Below, one piece after another: positions 1 through 8,083 of a stretch of 64,000 bases of DNA. Source of the DNA: Candidatus Schneewindia gallinarum. GTDB lineage: Bacteria; Bacillota; Clostridia; Oscillospirales; Ruminococcaceae. Made by a program: the position numbers and the translations under genes. The DNA is taken from NCBI GenBank assembly GCA_904420175.1, contig CAJFUF010000002.1, positions 27,892 through 91,891 on the forward strand. The letters run 5' to 3'. Every line of letters begins with the position of its first letter. The stretch's first letter is position 1. Under the pieces are notes generated by a model. It had not been told where the DNA came from. It saw only the letters and a program-made list of their open reading frames with translations, and ran no database searches.

Positions 1-609
1 ATTTTTGAAATGGATTGTAAGATTTTCCACCGGGGTGTCCTGCGCGTTAAATGTATAAGTTTCTTCAAGCCCGTAGTCGCTGTTAATCTTCTGCGTGTAA
101 TATGCCGCGTAAGCGTCGGGATCCGTGATTACGGCCGTTGCGGTGTAGCAGTTATTTTCACTGTCCCAGACCGTTTCCGTGACTTCAAAAGTCCCGTCAA
201 TCAGATCGACCGAGCGGAGGTCGAAGCCCCCGTTCTGGCGAAATTCATCCGTTATGCGAACCGCCCCGCGGTCTATCGCCTCCGCCTCGTCCAGGGCGTC
301 AGGCGCTTTAATCCAGCGGGCGCTGAATGTTCTGTCCCTTGTGACGGTCTCCTCAATCGGCTCATTGGCCTTGTATTGGTTATTCCATCCAGTAAAAACC
401 CAGCCCTCGCGAGAAGGCGTCCCCTGAAAGGCCGGGACCGGGTCCCCTGCCTCCACCTGATACACCTGATCTGTAAAAGAGCCAGACGGATCCGTATAAG
501 TAACCGTATAGCTTGACTCGCTGCCATTCTGGGCAAAGGCCATTGCCGGGAACGCCATGGCAATGCTTAGCAGCATGATGGCAAAGAACATCCAAAAGCG
601 CTTTTTCAT
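1..609 (-). CDS. Secreted protein with InlB-type B-repeat, partial (runs off left edge)
   Basis: The frame is open from an ATG at 609 to the window edge (203 codons), so the C-terminus is missing. The first ~25 residues (MKKRFWMFFAIMLLSIAMA, then an AMA/AFA region) form a clear Sec signal peptide. Residues ~35-80 match the Flg_new/InlB B-repeat pattern: a VTYTD strand, a DQVYQVEAGD segment, then REGWVFTGW. The protein is therefore exported and probably cell-surface, but its ligand is unknown. An AAAGGAG site lies 8 nt before 609; an ATG at 612 is also in frame but only 5 nt away. Its promoter is the left copy of the 110-bp repeat, which also sits before gatC. Whether wall-anchoring motifs follow cannot be seen. 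Confidence 0.8.
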   Translation of the reverse strand, partial: MKKRFWMFFAIMLLSIAMAFPAMAFAQNGSESSYTVTYTDPSGSFTDQVYQVEAGDPVPAFQGTPSREGWVFTGWNNQYKANEPIEETVTRDRTFSARWIKAPDALDEAEAIDRGAVRITDEFRQNGGFDLRSVDLIDGTFEVTETVWDSENNCYTATAVITDPDAYAAYYTQKINSDYGLEETYTFNAQDTPVENLTIHFKN

Positions 610-731
610 CATTTTTTCTCCTTTCATCAATACGGGAACGGGTTCCTTTGTGGGCGATGGAAAAAACATTGAAACATGCAGGCAGCATACAATGGCGCCT
701 GACCCTGTTTTTTTCGTCACCTGTCCCCTTT

Positions 732-841
732 ATGTACGTATTATAGCACCGGCCAAACTGCACGATCAAGCTTGAAAGTTGACGATATTTTGCCGTTTAT
801 TTTCCGCCCTCTTTGTGCAATCTGTCGGTTTTGGAACATTT
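732..841. repeat. 110-bp direct repeat, left copy (promoter-bearing)
   Basis: These 110 bases recur in the same orientation at 7951-8060 with two mismatches (a T/C just after the GATCAAG block, and a T/A in the CCGCCC block). The repeat holds a minus-strand promoter and ~70 bp upstream of it. The two copies bracket the whole gatC-gatA-gatB-aspS2-glnN unit, so a 7,219-bp segment lies between equivalent repeat positions. Confidence 0.95.
740..769 (-). promoter_or_regulatory. Sigma-A promoter for the InlB-repeat gene
   Basis: Reading the minus strand, TTGATC (769-764) and TATAAT (745-740) are separated by 18 bases. Transcription would start near 733 and reach the gene at 609 after a ~120-nt leader. 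Unlike the other repeat copy, no terminator hairpin follows. Confidence 0.8.
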
Positions 842-1032
842 GTCCCCTTTATTCTTATTATCATAAATATACGGACAGCTCAATCAAATATGGCTGATTT
901 TACTGTAAAGTTTGTGGATGGCAGCGCAGTCCGTAAGCAGGGAGCCGTCTTTCCGGTTAGCCAGGCAGGGCACAGCCCGAAGCAGGTGCCCACGGCCGAT
1001 TGGCGCGTCAGAAAGGAACATGGTAATAATAG
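842..1032. other. Gene-free spacer with inverted repeats, unassigned
   Basis: No convincing coding frame lies here. ACGGAC (871-876) can pair with GTCCGT (929-934), and GGGCAC (968-973) with GTGCCC (986-991), so a structured RNA is possible. A weak plus-strand promoter-like pair (TTGTCC, then an AT-rich -10 about 17 bases on) lies near 840-870. I do not recognise a known RNA family. It could equally be decayed sequence. Confidence 0.25.
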
Positions 1033-1065
1033 AAAAAGCATCCGGCAGTAAAACTGCTGGATGCT
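1033..1065 (-). terminator. Intrinsic terminator after glnN
   Basis: On the minus strand a 12-bp stem (AGCATCCAGCAG with CTGCCGGATGCT) around a 5-nt loop is followed by a short T run, about 30 bases past the glnN stop codon. It closes the gatC-to-glnN transcription unit. Confidence 0.85.
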
Positions 1066-1094
1066 TCCTGTTTTATAAGATGGCCGGTTGGTGG

Positions 1095-3191
1095 TTAGAC
1101 GCTGAACAGCAGATCGGAATAGGTTGGGAAAGGCCAGTAATCCTTGCCCACCATGGTCTCCAGCTCGTCTGCAACGGCCCGCAGCTGCCCCATGGCCTCA
1201 AACACGATATTTTTATAATACTTCGCTGTTTCAAGGCAGTCGTCCTCAGATTTTGCGTCGATAACAGCGGCGTCCAACCGGTCGATTTTATCAATTAGGC
1301 AGTCGGTCAATTCCGTCAGCTTGCATGCCAATGCCTCTTCCCTCTCCGTCTTGACCGGCAGGCCGGAGGTCTTTTTTTCCTTCAGGCCCTCAAACACCTT
1401 GCCGGTGTAGGCAAGGCATGCAGGGAGAATCTCCCGCTTGGCCATTTCCAGCATGGTCAGCGCCTCAATATTGATAATTTTGGAGTAGTCCTCCACCAGA
1501 ATCTCATAGCGGGAGGCAAGTTCCGTCCTGGAAAAGACACCGTGGGTTTCAAACAACTTGACATTTTTCGGCGCGATGAATGCGGGCAGTGCATCCACGG
1601 TGGAGCGCAGGTTGGGCAGGCCGCGCTTTTCCGCCTCGTACACCCACTCCTGCGAATAGTTGTTGCCGTTGAAAATAATGCGCTTATGGTCGCGGATGGT
1701 GTCGTGAATCAGCACGTCGGTCTCCGCCTTCACATCATCCGCCTGCTCCAGCCTGTCGGCGAATTTGCGCAGTTCCTCCGCCACAATGGTGTTCAGCACG
1801 ATGTTGATGCCTGCAATGGACTGGCTGGATCCGGGCATCCTAAACTCGAATTTGTTGCCGGTGAACGCAAAGGGCGAGGTCCTGTTGCGGTCGGTGTTGT
1901 CCTTTGCCAGCACGGGCAGGCTGTTGACGCCGGTCGCCAGCACGCTTTTTACCGTTTTCCCCGCCTTGTGCCCGTGCTCAATGGCATCCAGAATCTCCTC
2001 CAGACGGTCGCCCACAAACATGGAGACGATGGCAGGCGGCGCCTCATTCGCGCCGAGCCGGTGATCGTTGCCCGCCGTGGCCACGGCCACCCGCATCAAA
2101 TCGCCGTACTCGTCCACGGCGGCGATGACCGCCGCCAGGAACAGCAGAAAACGGGTGTTGCTCTCCGGGCTTTTGCCGGGATCCAGCAGGTTCTCCCCCT
2201 TGTCGGTGGAGATGGACCAGTTGTTGTGTTTGCCGGACCCGTTTACGCCTGCAAACGGCTTTTCATGCAAAAGGCACTCCAGCCCGTGGCGCTTCGCCAC
2301 CTTTTTCATCATCTCCATCGTCAGCTGGTTGTGATCCGTGGCGATGTTGGTGGTGGAAAAGATGGGAGCCAGCTCATGCTGGGCAGGGGCCACCTCGTTA
2401 TGTTTCGTCTTGTCGTATACGCCAAGCTTCCACAGCTCCTCGTCCAGCTCCTGCATGTAGGCGGAGACACGTTCCTTAATGTTGCCGAAGTAGTGATCCT
2501 CCAGTTCCTGCCCCTTGGGAGGCTTTGCCCCAAACAGGGTGCGGCCGGTGAAGATAAGGTCCTTGCGTTTGTCAAACAGGGCCTTGTCCACAAGGAAATA
2601 CTCCTGTTCCGGGCCAACGGTGGTAGTGACGCGCTGTGCGTCGCTTCCAAACAGCTTTAAAATGCGCAGGGCCTGTCTGTTGACCGCCTCCATGGAGCGC
2701 AGAAGCGGCGTTTTTTTGTCCAGCACCTCCCCGGAGTAGGAGCAGAAGGCAGTGGGGATGTACAGCGTGCCGTCCTTGACAAAGGCAAAAGAGGTCGGAT
2801 CCCACGCGGTATAGCCCCGTGCCTCAAAGGTGGCGCGCAGGCCGCCGGAGGGGAAACTGGATGCATCCGGCTCGCCTTTAATGAGCTCCTTGCCGGAGAA
2901 CTCCATCAGCACCTTGCCGTCACCCGTGGGGGTGATGAACGCGTCGTGCTTTTCCGCTGTAATGCCGGTCATGGGCTGGAACCAGTGGGTGAAGTGGGTG
3001 GCCCCCTTCTCCATGGCCCAGTCCTTCATGGCGGCGGCCACCACCTGGGCCACGCCCTCGGTCAGCGGCTCGCCGGTGGTAAGCGTCCGTTTCAGTGCCT
3101 TAAACGTCTCCTTCGGCAGACGCTCCCGCATGACGCTTTCATTAAACACACTGGATCCAAATAAATCAATGACTTTTTTACTGGTTTGCAT
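1095..3191 (-). CDS. glnN: Type III glutamine synthetase
   Basis: This protein (698 aa) makes glutamine from glutamate, ammonia and ATP in the cytoplasm. Its length and motifs fit the GSIII (GlnN) family of Bacteroidetes, cyanobacteria and Clostridia rather than the ~430-aa GSI. Visible motifs are [10 protein letters not shown] (~193-202), [12 protein letters not shown] (~265-276) and the nucleotide/glutamate site [12 protein letters not shown] (~315-326). I chose the ATG at 3191 because GGGAGGAAGG precedes it by a good distance; the longer in-frame start at 3233 lacks such a site. It is the last gene of a unit with aspS2 and gatBAC, so a glutamine producer is transcribed with a glutamine consumer. 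A terminator/antiterminator in the 140-bp gap upstream probably sets how much read-through reaches it. A second, unrelated glutamine synthetase (glnA) lies at 11587. Confidence 0.95.
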   Translation of the reverse strand: MQTSKKVIDLFGSSVFNESVMRERLPKETFKALKRTLTTGEPLTEGVAQVVAAAMKDWAMEKGATHFTHWFQPMTGITAEKHDAFITPTGDGKVLMEFSGKELIKGEPDASSFPSGGLRATFEARGYTAWDPTSFAFVKDGTLYIPTAFCSYSGEVLDKKTPLLRSMEAVNRQALRILKLFGSDAQRVTTTVGPEQEYFLVDKALFDKRKDLIFTGRTLFGAKPPKGQELEDHYFGNIKERVSAYMQELDEELWKLGVYDKTKHNEVAPAQHELAPIFSTTNIATDHNQLTMEMMKKVAKRHGLECLLHEKPFAGVNGSGKHNNWSISTDKGENLLDPGKSPESNTRFLLFLAAVIAAVDEYGDLMRVAVATAGNDHRLGANEAPPAIVSMFVGDRLEEILDAIEHGHKAGKTVKSVLATGVNSLPVLAKDNTDRNRTSPFAFTGNKFEFRMPGSSQSIAGINIVLNTIVAEELRKFADRLEQADDVKAETDVLIHDTIRDHKRIIFNGNNYSQEWVYEAEKRGLPNLRSTVDALPAFIAPKNVKLFETHGVFSRTELASRYEILVEDYSKIINIEALTMLEMAKREILPACLAYTGKVFEGLKEKKTSGLPVKTEREEALACKLTELTDCLIDKIDRLDAAVIDAKSEDDCLETAKYYKNIVFEAMGQLRAVADELETMVGKDYWPFPTYSDLLFSV

Positions 3192-3243
3192 AATTCCTTC
3201 CTCCCTTACGCTTTGGGCCCGCGGCGCGGGCACCCTGAAATGT

Positions 3244-3301
3244 ATAGAAAACGGCGCTTCATGGGACGGAATCCTCCGCCCCTGAAACGCCGTTGTTCCA
3301 G
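3244..3301 (-). promoter_or_regulatory. Probable ANTAR-controlled antiterminator/terminator before glnN
   Basis: On the minus strand a 7-bp stem CUGGAAC/GUUUCAG (3301-3295 with 3288-3282) closes a six-base loop AACGGC, with A at loop position 1 and G at 4. The loop and 3' arm are reused by a very long alternative hairpin (AACGGCGUUUCA with UGAAGCGCCGUU, 3294-3250, plus an inner GC-rich stem) followed by UUUUCU, a strong intrinsic terminator. The two structures exclude each other. Known ANTAR antiterminators use hexaloop hairpins with A1 and G4. Action on this site by the regulator at 12913 is inferred. Confidence 0.7.
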
Positions 3302-3330
3302 AACTTTGGGTATTTTTCTGTCACGCCGTA

Positions 3331-4650
3331 CTACGGCTCCAGATGGTTGACGTCCCGTGGGAACAGGCTGGCCCTGCGGATGTTGTCCAGCCCCAGCAGC
3401 TTCTGCACCAGCCGCTCAAGGCCGATGCCGAGGCCCCCGTGGGGCGGCATGCCATACCTGTGAATGCTCAGATAGGTGGAGAACTCCTCCGGGTCCATGT
3501 TCATGCGCTTCAGCTTTTCCACCTGGGCGGCATAGTCGTGAATCCGCTGCCCGCCGGTGGTGATTTCAAGCCCGCGAAACAGCAGGTCGAAGCTGAAAGC
3601 CTGCTTCGGGTTCTCCGGGTCGTCCATGACGTAGAACGGCCGTTTGGCGGAGGGGAAATGGGTGACAAACACAAAGTCGCTGCCGCGCTTCTCCTTCATG
3701 TACTCGCACAGCCGCACCTCGTCCTCCGGGTCAAGATCCGCCTTTTTCCCGCTGTACCCGAGGATTTTCAGTGCCTGCCGGAACGTGACGGCAGGGATCT
3801 CTCCGATGATGGGTAGCTCCGCACCCAGTGCGGTAAGCTGCGCCGCATAGTGTCCCTTCAAATACTCCATGATATAGCGCAGCATGGCGGTCTCCATCTC
3901 CATTACGTCGTACATGCTGTCGATGTAGCCCATCTCAAAATCCAGCCCCACATACTCGTTCAAATGCCTTGTGGAGTTGTGTTTCTCCGCGCGGAACACA
4001 GGGCCGATTTCAAACACCCGGTCGAAAAAGGCCACGCAGGCCTGTTTGTAAAACTGGGGGCTTTGGGACAAGTAGGCGTCCCTTCCGAAATATTGCAGGG
4101 AAAACAGGTTTGCCCCGCCCTCCGCGCCCATGGCGGTGATTTTGGGGGAGTGGATTTCCGTAAAGCCCTGCTCCAGCATAAACAGCCGGAAGGCGGTGCA
4201 CACCCCTTCGCTGATTTGGAAGGGCAGACGCTCTGCCGGGTTGCGCAGGGCCACCGTGCGGTGGCGCAGGTTCGTGTCAAGGGAGCAGCCAAGCTTCCGG
4301 TTCGACACGTGCAGCGGGTAGCTCTCCGCCGGGCTGCTTAACAGCGTAAGCGTTTGCAGCCGTAGTTCCACCCCGTGGGCCGCCCGCGGCTCTTTTCTGA
4401 CCTGTCCTGTGGCACGCACATAGCAGCCCTCGGAAAATCCGGACAGATCCGCCGGGCATTCCGCCTTCTCATACACGGACTGGAACACCGCGCTGCCCGT
4501 CCTGAGAAGCACAAAGGAGAAGCTTCCCATGTCCTTGATTTTATGGATGCAGGCGCACAGCGTAATACTGCCGCCCTCCGCTGCCTTCACCTCGTCCACG
4601 GTGACGGCGTGCAGCGGCTGCAGGCCCTTTAACGCATAAGTTGCTTCCAT
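3331..4650 (-). CDS. aspS2: Archaeal-type aspartyl-tRNA synthetase, probably non-discriminating
   Basis: This class IIb aminoacyl-tRNA synthetase (439 aa) has an N-terminal OB-fold anticodon domain (~1-110) followed by the catalytic core. Motif 2 is visible as FRAEKHNSTRHLNE (~219-232) and motif 3 as GIGLERLV (~409-416), ending in an NIRRASLFPRD tail. The short length and this tail fit the archaeal/eukaryotic-type AspRS rather than the ~590-aa bacterial enzyme with a GAD insertion. Directly downstream of gatB (TGATG overlap, translational coupling), it most likely charges tRNA(Asn) with aspartate for GatCAB to amidate; such ND-AspRS2 enzymes are known in Clostridia. A discriminating AspRS or a true AsnRS cannot be excluded from motifs alone, but the gatCAB context argues against AsnRS. 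Confidence 0.85.
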   Translation of the reverse strand: MEATYALKGLQPLHAVTVDEVKAAEGGSITLCACIHKIKDMGSFSFVLLRTGSAVFQSVYEKAECPADLSGFSEGCYVRATGQVRKEPRAAHGVELRLQTLTLLSSPAESYPLHVSNRKLGCSLDTNLRHRTVALRNPAERLPFQISEGVCTAFRLFMLEQGFTEIHSPKITAMGAEGGANLFSLQYFGRDAYLSQSPQFYKQACVAFFDRVFEIGPVFRAEKHNSTRHLNEYVGLDFEMGYIDSMYDVMEMETAMLRYIMEYLKGHYAAQLTALGAELPIIGEIPAVTFRQALKILGYSGKKADLDPEDEVRLCEYMKEKRGSDFVFVTHFPSAKRPFYVMDDPENPKQAFSFDLLFRGLEITTGGQRIHDYAAQVEKLKRMNMDPEEFSTYLSIHRYGMPPHGGLGIGLERLVQKLLGLDNIRRASLFPRDVNHLEP

Positions 4651-6077
4651 CAGCCGTCCACCTCCTTAAGCTTCTGCTCCAACAATGTTTTTACGGCCTT
4701 GGGATCGGCCCCACGGCCGATTTTTTTCACGGCCTGCCCCATAAGGAAACCGAACACCTTGGCACTGCCCTGCCGGTATTCCGCCACCGCTTTCGGGTTT
4801 TCTTTCAAAACCCCGTCCACTGCGGCGGCAAGTGCCTGCGGGTCTGTATTGATAAGATATCCCCTGCTTTCAGCCAACTCCTGCGGGTCCCCCGGCGCAT
4901 CAAACAGCAGGTTTAACAGCGCTTTTGCATCGTTCCTTGCCACCTGGCCCCCGTCGCTGAGCTTCACCAGCTGTGCAAACTGGACAGGGGTAAAGGGAAT
5001 CTCCTCCGGGGCAAGGCCCCGGTCGTTTAACCGCCGCAGCAGCTCCCCCACCATGAATGCGGCAACACTCTGGTAGTTGGGGTGACAGGCCACCGCCGCC
5101 TCATAAAAATCGGCCAGCGGGCGCTCGCTTGTCAGCAGCAGCGCATCCGCATGGGACAGGCCGTACCGGGTTTCATACCGCTGTATGCGGGAGGCGGGCA
5201 TTTCCGGCATGCCGTCCGCAATGCGCCGCACCTCCTCTTCAGACAGTTGCACAGGGAGAATGTCCGGTTCCGGGAAGTAGCGGTAGTCGTGCGCCTCCTC
5301 CTTGCTGCGCAGGGCTGTGGTTCTGTCGTGGTTGTCGTTGTAGCGCCGGGTCTGCTGGATAACCGGCTTCCCGGCGTCCAGCAGCGCGCTTTGCCGCTTA
5401 ATCTCGTAGTTGATGGCGCGTCCAATGGACTTTAGCGAGTTTAAATTTTTGATTTCCGCCCTGGTGCCGTATTCCTTCGCGCCCTGCGGCATAATGGAGA
5501 TGTTTACATCGCAGCGCAGGGAGCCCTCCTCCATTTTGGCGTCGCACACGCCCGCATACTTCAGACGCCGCGCAATCTCCTCCACAAGGTTTTTGGCCTG
5601 CTCCGCCGTTTTGATGTCCGGTTCTGTCACAATTTCAATCAGCGGGACGCCGCACCGGTTGTAGTCCGCCAGTGACACGCCCTCCATGTCGTCGTGGATA
5701 AGCTTGCCCGCGTCCTCCTCAATGTGGATACGGTTGATCCTTACCGGGCCGCCCTCCACCTCCACAAGCCCGTCGGTGCAGATGGGCCGCTCCATCTGGG
5801 TAATCTGATAGGCCTTGGGCAGGTCCGGATAGAAGTAGTTCTTGCGGTCGAAGCTGCTTAGCAGGTTGATGCGGCAGCCAAGCGCAAGGCCTGCCCGCAC
5901 GGCGTATTCCACCACGCCTTTGTTCACTACAGGCAATGTGCCCGGCAGGCCCGCACACCGCGGGCAGCAACGGGTATTTTCCTGCCCGCCGAACTGGGCA
6001 CCGCAGGTGCAGAACACCTTGCTATGCGTGGACAGCTCCGCATGAATTTCAAGTCCGATGACAGGGATGTAGCTCAT
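4650..6077 (-). CDS. gatB: Asp-tRNA(Asn)/Glu-tRNA(Gln) amidotransferase subunit B
   Basis: GatB (475 aa) is the tRNA-binding and kinase subunit of GatCAB. It phosphorylates the aspartyl or glutamyl group on mischarged tRNA so that ammonia from GatA can amidate it. The N-terminus begins with the conserved VIGLEIHAEL segment. A zinc site is visible as C23-x-C25 and C38-x2-C41, followed by the FDRKNYFYPDLPK stretch. The C-terminal ~150 residues form the helical/YqeY-like tail that contacts tRNA. It starts at the gatA stop (4-base overlap) and overlaps aspS2, so gatA, gatB and aspS2 are translationally coupled. Confidence 0.96.
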   Translation of the reverse strand: MSYIPVIGLEIHAELSTHSKVFCTCGAQFGGQENTRCCPRCAGLPGTLPVVNKGVVEYAVRAGLALGCRINLLSSFDRKNYFYPDLPKAYQITQMERPICTDGLVEVEGGPVRINRIHIEEDAGKLIHDDMEGVSLADYNRCGVPLIEIVTEPDIKTAEQAKNLVEEIARRLKYAGVCDAKMEEGSLRCDVNISIMPQGAKEYGTRAEIKNLNSLKSIGRAINYEIKRQSALLDAGKPVIQQTRRYNDNHDRTTALRSKEEAHDYRYFPEPDILPVQLSEEEVRRIADGMPEMPASRIQRYETRYGLSHADALLLTSERPLADFYEAAVACHPNYQSVAAFMVGELLRRLNDRGLAPEEIPFTPVQFAQLVKLSDGGQVARNDAKALLNLLFDAPGDPQELAESRGYLINTDPQALAAAVDGVLKENPKAVAEYRQGSAKVFGFLMGQAVKKIGRGADPKAVKTLLEQKLKEVDG

Positions 6078-7522
6078 GCCAGCGCCTCCCTTCTGGGAAA
6101 TACCGCTTCAAAGGCCTTCGCACAGTTTAGCAGCAGTCCGTCGTCCCCGGGACGCCCCACCAGGGACATGCCCACCGGCAGGCCCTGCGCCGTGTAGCCG
6201 CAGATTGTGTTCAGTGCGGGCAGTCCCGCAAGGTTGGCGGTGACGGTGCAGACGTCCGCAAGGTACATCCGCACCGGGTCGTCCTCCTGCGCGCCGATTG
6301 TGTAGGCGGCGGTAGGCGCCGTCGGGGTGATGAGAAGGTCGCAGTGCGTAAAAAGCCCGGCATATTCCGCCTTCAGTTGATCCCGAATCCGGCTTGCCCT
6401 GCCGTAGTATGCGTCGTAAAAGCCGCTGCACAGGGCATAGTTTCCGAGTAAAATCCGGCGTTTTACCTCCGTACCGAAGCCCTCGCTTCTTGTGTTTTTA
6501 ATCAGTTCGTCATAGGTGTCCCCCTTCCGGCTGCGGTAGCCGAATTTCACCCCGTCGTACCTTGCAAGGTTGCTGGAGGCCTCCGCAGAGGAGATAAGGT
6601 AGTAGGCGGATACCGCAAACCGGAGGCCCGGCAGGGAGACGGGCTTCACCCGGGCACCCATGTGTGTAAAGGCGGACAGGCCGTCCTCTACCGCGTCCTT
6701 CACCTCCTGCGCGGTCCCCTCCCCCATGAACTCCGCCGGAACGCCCACGGTCATGCCGGAAAGGGGCCGCGCCTCGCCGGGGAGCTGCAGGGCCTGCGGC
6801 AGCATGCTGCCGTCGTTCTCGTCCGGGAGCGCGATGGCAGCCAGCACCGTCTCGCAGTCTGCCGCACTTTTGGCCAGCACGCCAATCTGATCGAGGCTGG
6901 AGGCGAACGCAATCAGCCCGTAGCGGGACACGGCGCCGTAGGTCGGCTTGATACCCGTCACCCCGCAAAAGGCGGAGGGCTGGCGAATGCTGCCGCCCGT
7001 GTCGGATCCCAGCGCCGCCACGCACAGGCCCGCAGCCACCGCCGCAGCGCTGCCGCCGGAGGAGCCGCCCGGCACCCGGGTGGGATCCCATGGGTTTTTC
7101 ACCCCGCCGAAATAGGACGTCTGGGAGGCGCCGCCCATGGCAAACTCATCCATGTTGGTTTTGCCGAGCAGCACTGCGCCCTGTTCCTTTAAAAGGCGGA
7201 TCACCGTCGCATCGTAGGGCGGGACGTAGTCCGCCAGCATTTTGGACGCGCAGGTCGTCCGGATTCCTTCCGTAGAGATGTTGTCCTTCACGGCAAGGGG
7301 GATCCCGGTCAGCAGGGTCCCCTTTCCCGCTTTCAGCATGCCGTCGGCCCGGTCTGCGGCCGCCAGCGCCTCTTCCGTACACACGGTGATATATGCGCCG
7401 TACTGCGTGTCCAGACGGCCGATTCTTTCAAGAAAATACTCTGTCAGCGCCCGCGCGCTAAGCGTTCCTTCCGCCAGCAGCGCATGCAGTTCGCTGATAC
7501 TCCGTTTCCAGTATTCCATCAT
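6074..7522 (-). CDS. gatA: Asp-tRNA(Asn)/Glu-tRNA(Gln) amidotransferase subunit A
   Basis: GatA (482 aa) is the glutaminase of GatCAB, an amidase-signature enzyme that releases ammonia from glutamine. The catalytic Lys-cisSer-Ser triad is visible: K79 in AVKDN, S154 in PGGSSGGS, and S178 in SDTGGSIRQ. The ATG at 7522 overlaps the gatC stop as ATGA; a second ATG at 7519 is in frame. Glutamine for this reaction could come from GlnN, encoded three genes downstream on the same transcript. Confidence 0.97.
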   Translation of the reverse strand: MMEYWKRSISELHALLAEGTLSARALTEYFLERIGRLDTQYGAYITVCTEEALAAADRADGMLKAGKGTLLTGIPLAVKDNISTEGIRTTCASKMLADYVPPYDATVIRLLKEQGAVLLGKTNMDEFAMGGASQTSYFGGVKNPWDPTRVPGGSSGGSAAAVAAGLCVAALGSDTGGSIRQPSAFCGVTGIKPTYGAVSRYGLIAFASSLDQIGVLAKSAADCETVLAAIALPDENDGSMLPQALQLPGEARPLSGMTVGVPAEFMGEGTAQEVKDAVEDGLSAFTHMGARVKPVSLPGLRFAVSAYYLISSAEASSNLARYDGVKFGYRSRKGDTYDELIKNTRSEGFGTEVKRRILLGNYALCSGFYDAYYGRASRIRDQLKAEYAGLFTHCDLLITPTAPTAAYTIGAQEDDPVRMYLADVCTVTANLAGLPALNTICGYTAQGLPVGMSLVGRPGDDGLLLNCAKAFEAVFPRREALA

Positions 7523-7806
7523 TCCACAACCTTCGGCACGGAGAAAAACGTCTCCGTGCGCCCTTTCGCATTTTTCAGGATCTCCTCGCGGGGGAAGCTG
7601 TCCCCCGCTGTGTCCGGGCGCTGCTGTGCAAAGCTCCGGACGGTTTCGTTGCGGTTGGGATTGCCGTTAAAATTCTGAACCTCGTCCATCAACTCGATGA
7701 TATCGGACAGGTCTTTTTTCAGCCGTTCCAGTTCCGCTTCGTTGAAGTGCAGCTTGCTTAAATCCGCAAGGTGCAGCATCCGTTCCGTGCTTACCATACG
7801 TTTCAC
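7519..7806 (-). CDS. gatC: Asp-tRNA(Asn)/Glu-tRNA(Gln) amidotransferase subunit C
   Basis: GatC (95 aa) is the small belt that holds GatA and GatB together and stabilises the ammonia channel. Its length and the pattern LADLSKLHFNEAELERL, followed by a helix and the VRSF block, are typical. It is the first gene of the minus-strand unit, just downstream of a promoter and a leader with a terminator/antiterminator. AAGAAGGGTG precedes the ATG at 7806; an internal ATG at 7797 is a weaker alternative. Confidence 0.93.
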   Translation of the reverse strand: MKRMVSTERMLHLADLSKLHFNEAELERLKKDLSDIIELMDEVQNFNGNPNRNETVRSFAQQRPDTAGDSFPREEILKNAKGRTETFFSVPKVVE

Positions 7807-7894
7807 CCTTCTTTTCCTAAAAAACTGAAAACACCCGCAGCCTGCGCCCTTCCACCCCGCGGCCGTCCGCCGCAGGCCGTTCCGGAGTCAGGCA

Positions 7895-7944
7895 CAAAAA
7901 AAGAGACGCCGCGGGAGAAAACCTCCCACAGCGTCTTTGCTGCG
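7895..7944 (-). promoter_or_regulatory. Probable ANTAR-controlled antiterminator/terminator in the gatC leader
   Basis: On the minus strand the leader opens with a 6-bp hairpin CGCAGC/GCUGUG (7944-7939 with 7932-7927) and a six-base loop AAAGAC (A1, G4). Its loop and 3' arm overlap the 5' arm of a 14-bp terminator stem (7936-7923 with 7917-7904, 5-nt loop) followed by a T7 run. The expected transcript start (~7952) lies only ~8 nt before the hairpin. The mutually exclusive layout matches the glnN and gltB1 leaders. I saw no T-box sequence here. Confidence 0.7.
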
Positions 7945-7950
7945 TTTTCG

Positions 7951-8060
7951 ATGTACGTATTATAGCACCGGCCAAACTGCACGATCAAGCCTGAAAGTTG
8001 ACGATATTTTGCCGTTTATTTTCCGCCCACTTTGTGCAATCTGTCGGTTTTGGAACATTT
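7951..8060. repeat. 110-bp direct repeat, right copy (promoter-bearing)
   Basis: This is the second copy of the 732-841 repeat, with 108 of 110 positions identical and the same orientation. It contains the gatC promoter and its upstream region and ends ~24 bp before the divergent gltB1 promoter. Confidence 0.95.
7959..7988 (-). promoter_or_regulatory. Sigma-A promoter for gatC-gatA-gatB-aspS2-glnN
   Basis: On the minus strand TTGATC (7988-7983) is followed 18 bases later by TATAAT (7964-7959). It is identical to the promoter in the left repeat copy. Transcription should start near 7952. Confidence 0.85.
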
Positions 8061-8083
8061 TTTCTTTCCCGGATACGAAAGGA

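Noticed and set aside
779..1298. Plus-strand frames starting in the left repeat
   Set aside because: They begin inside the promoter repeat, run into the glnN 3' end, have no ribosome site and encode no recognisable protein.
1542..2660. Long plus-strand frame opposite glnN
   Set aside because: It is a GC-rich shadow of a highly conserved gene, with no ribosome site and low-complexity His/Val/Gln composition.
7895..7988. T-box riboswitch before gatC
   Set aside because: The leader is too short and I see no T-box consensus or specifier stem. The hexaloop/terminator layout explains it better.
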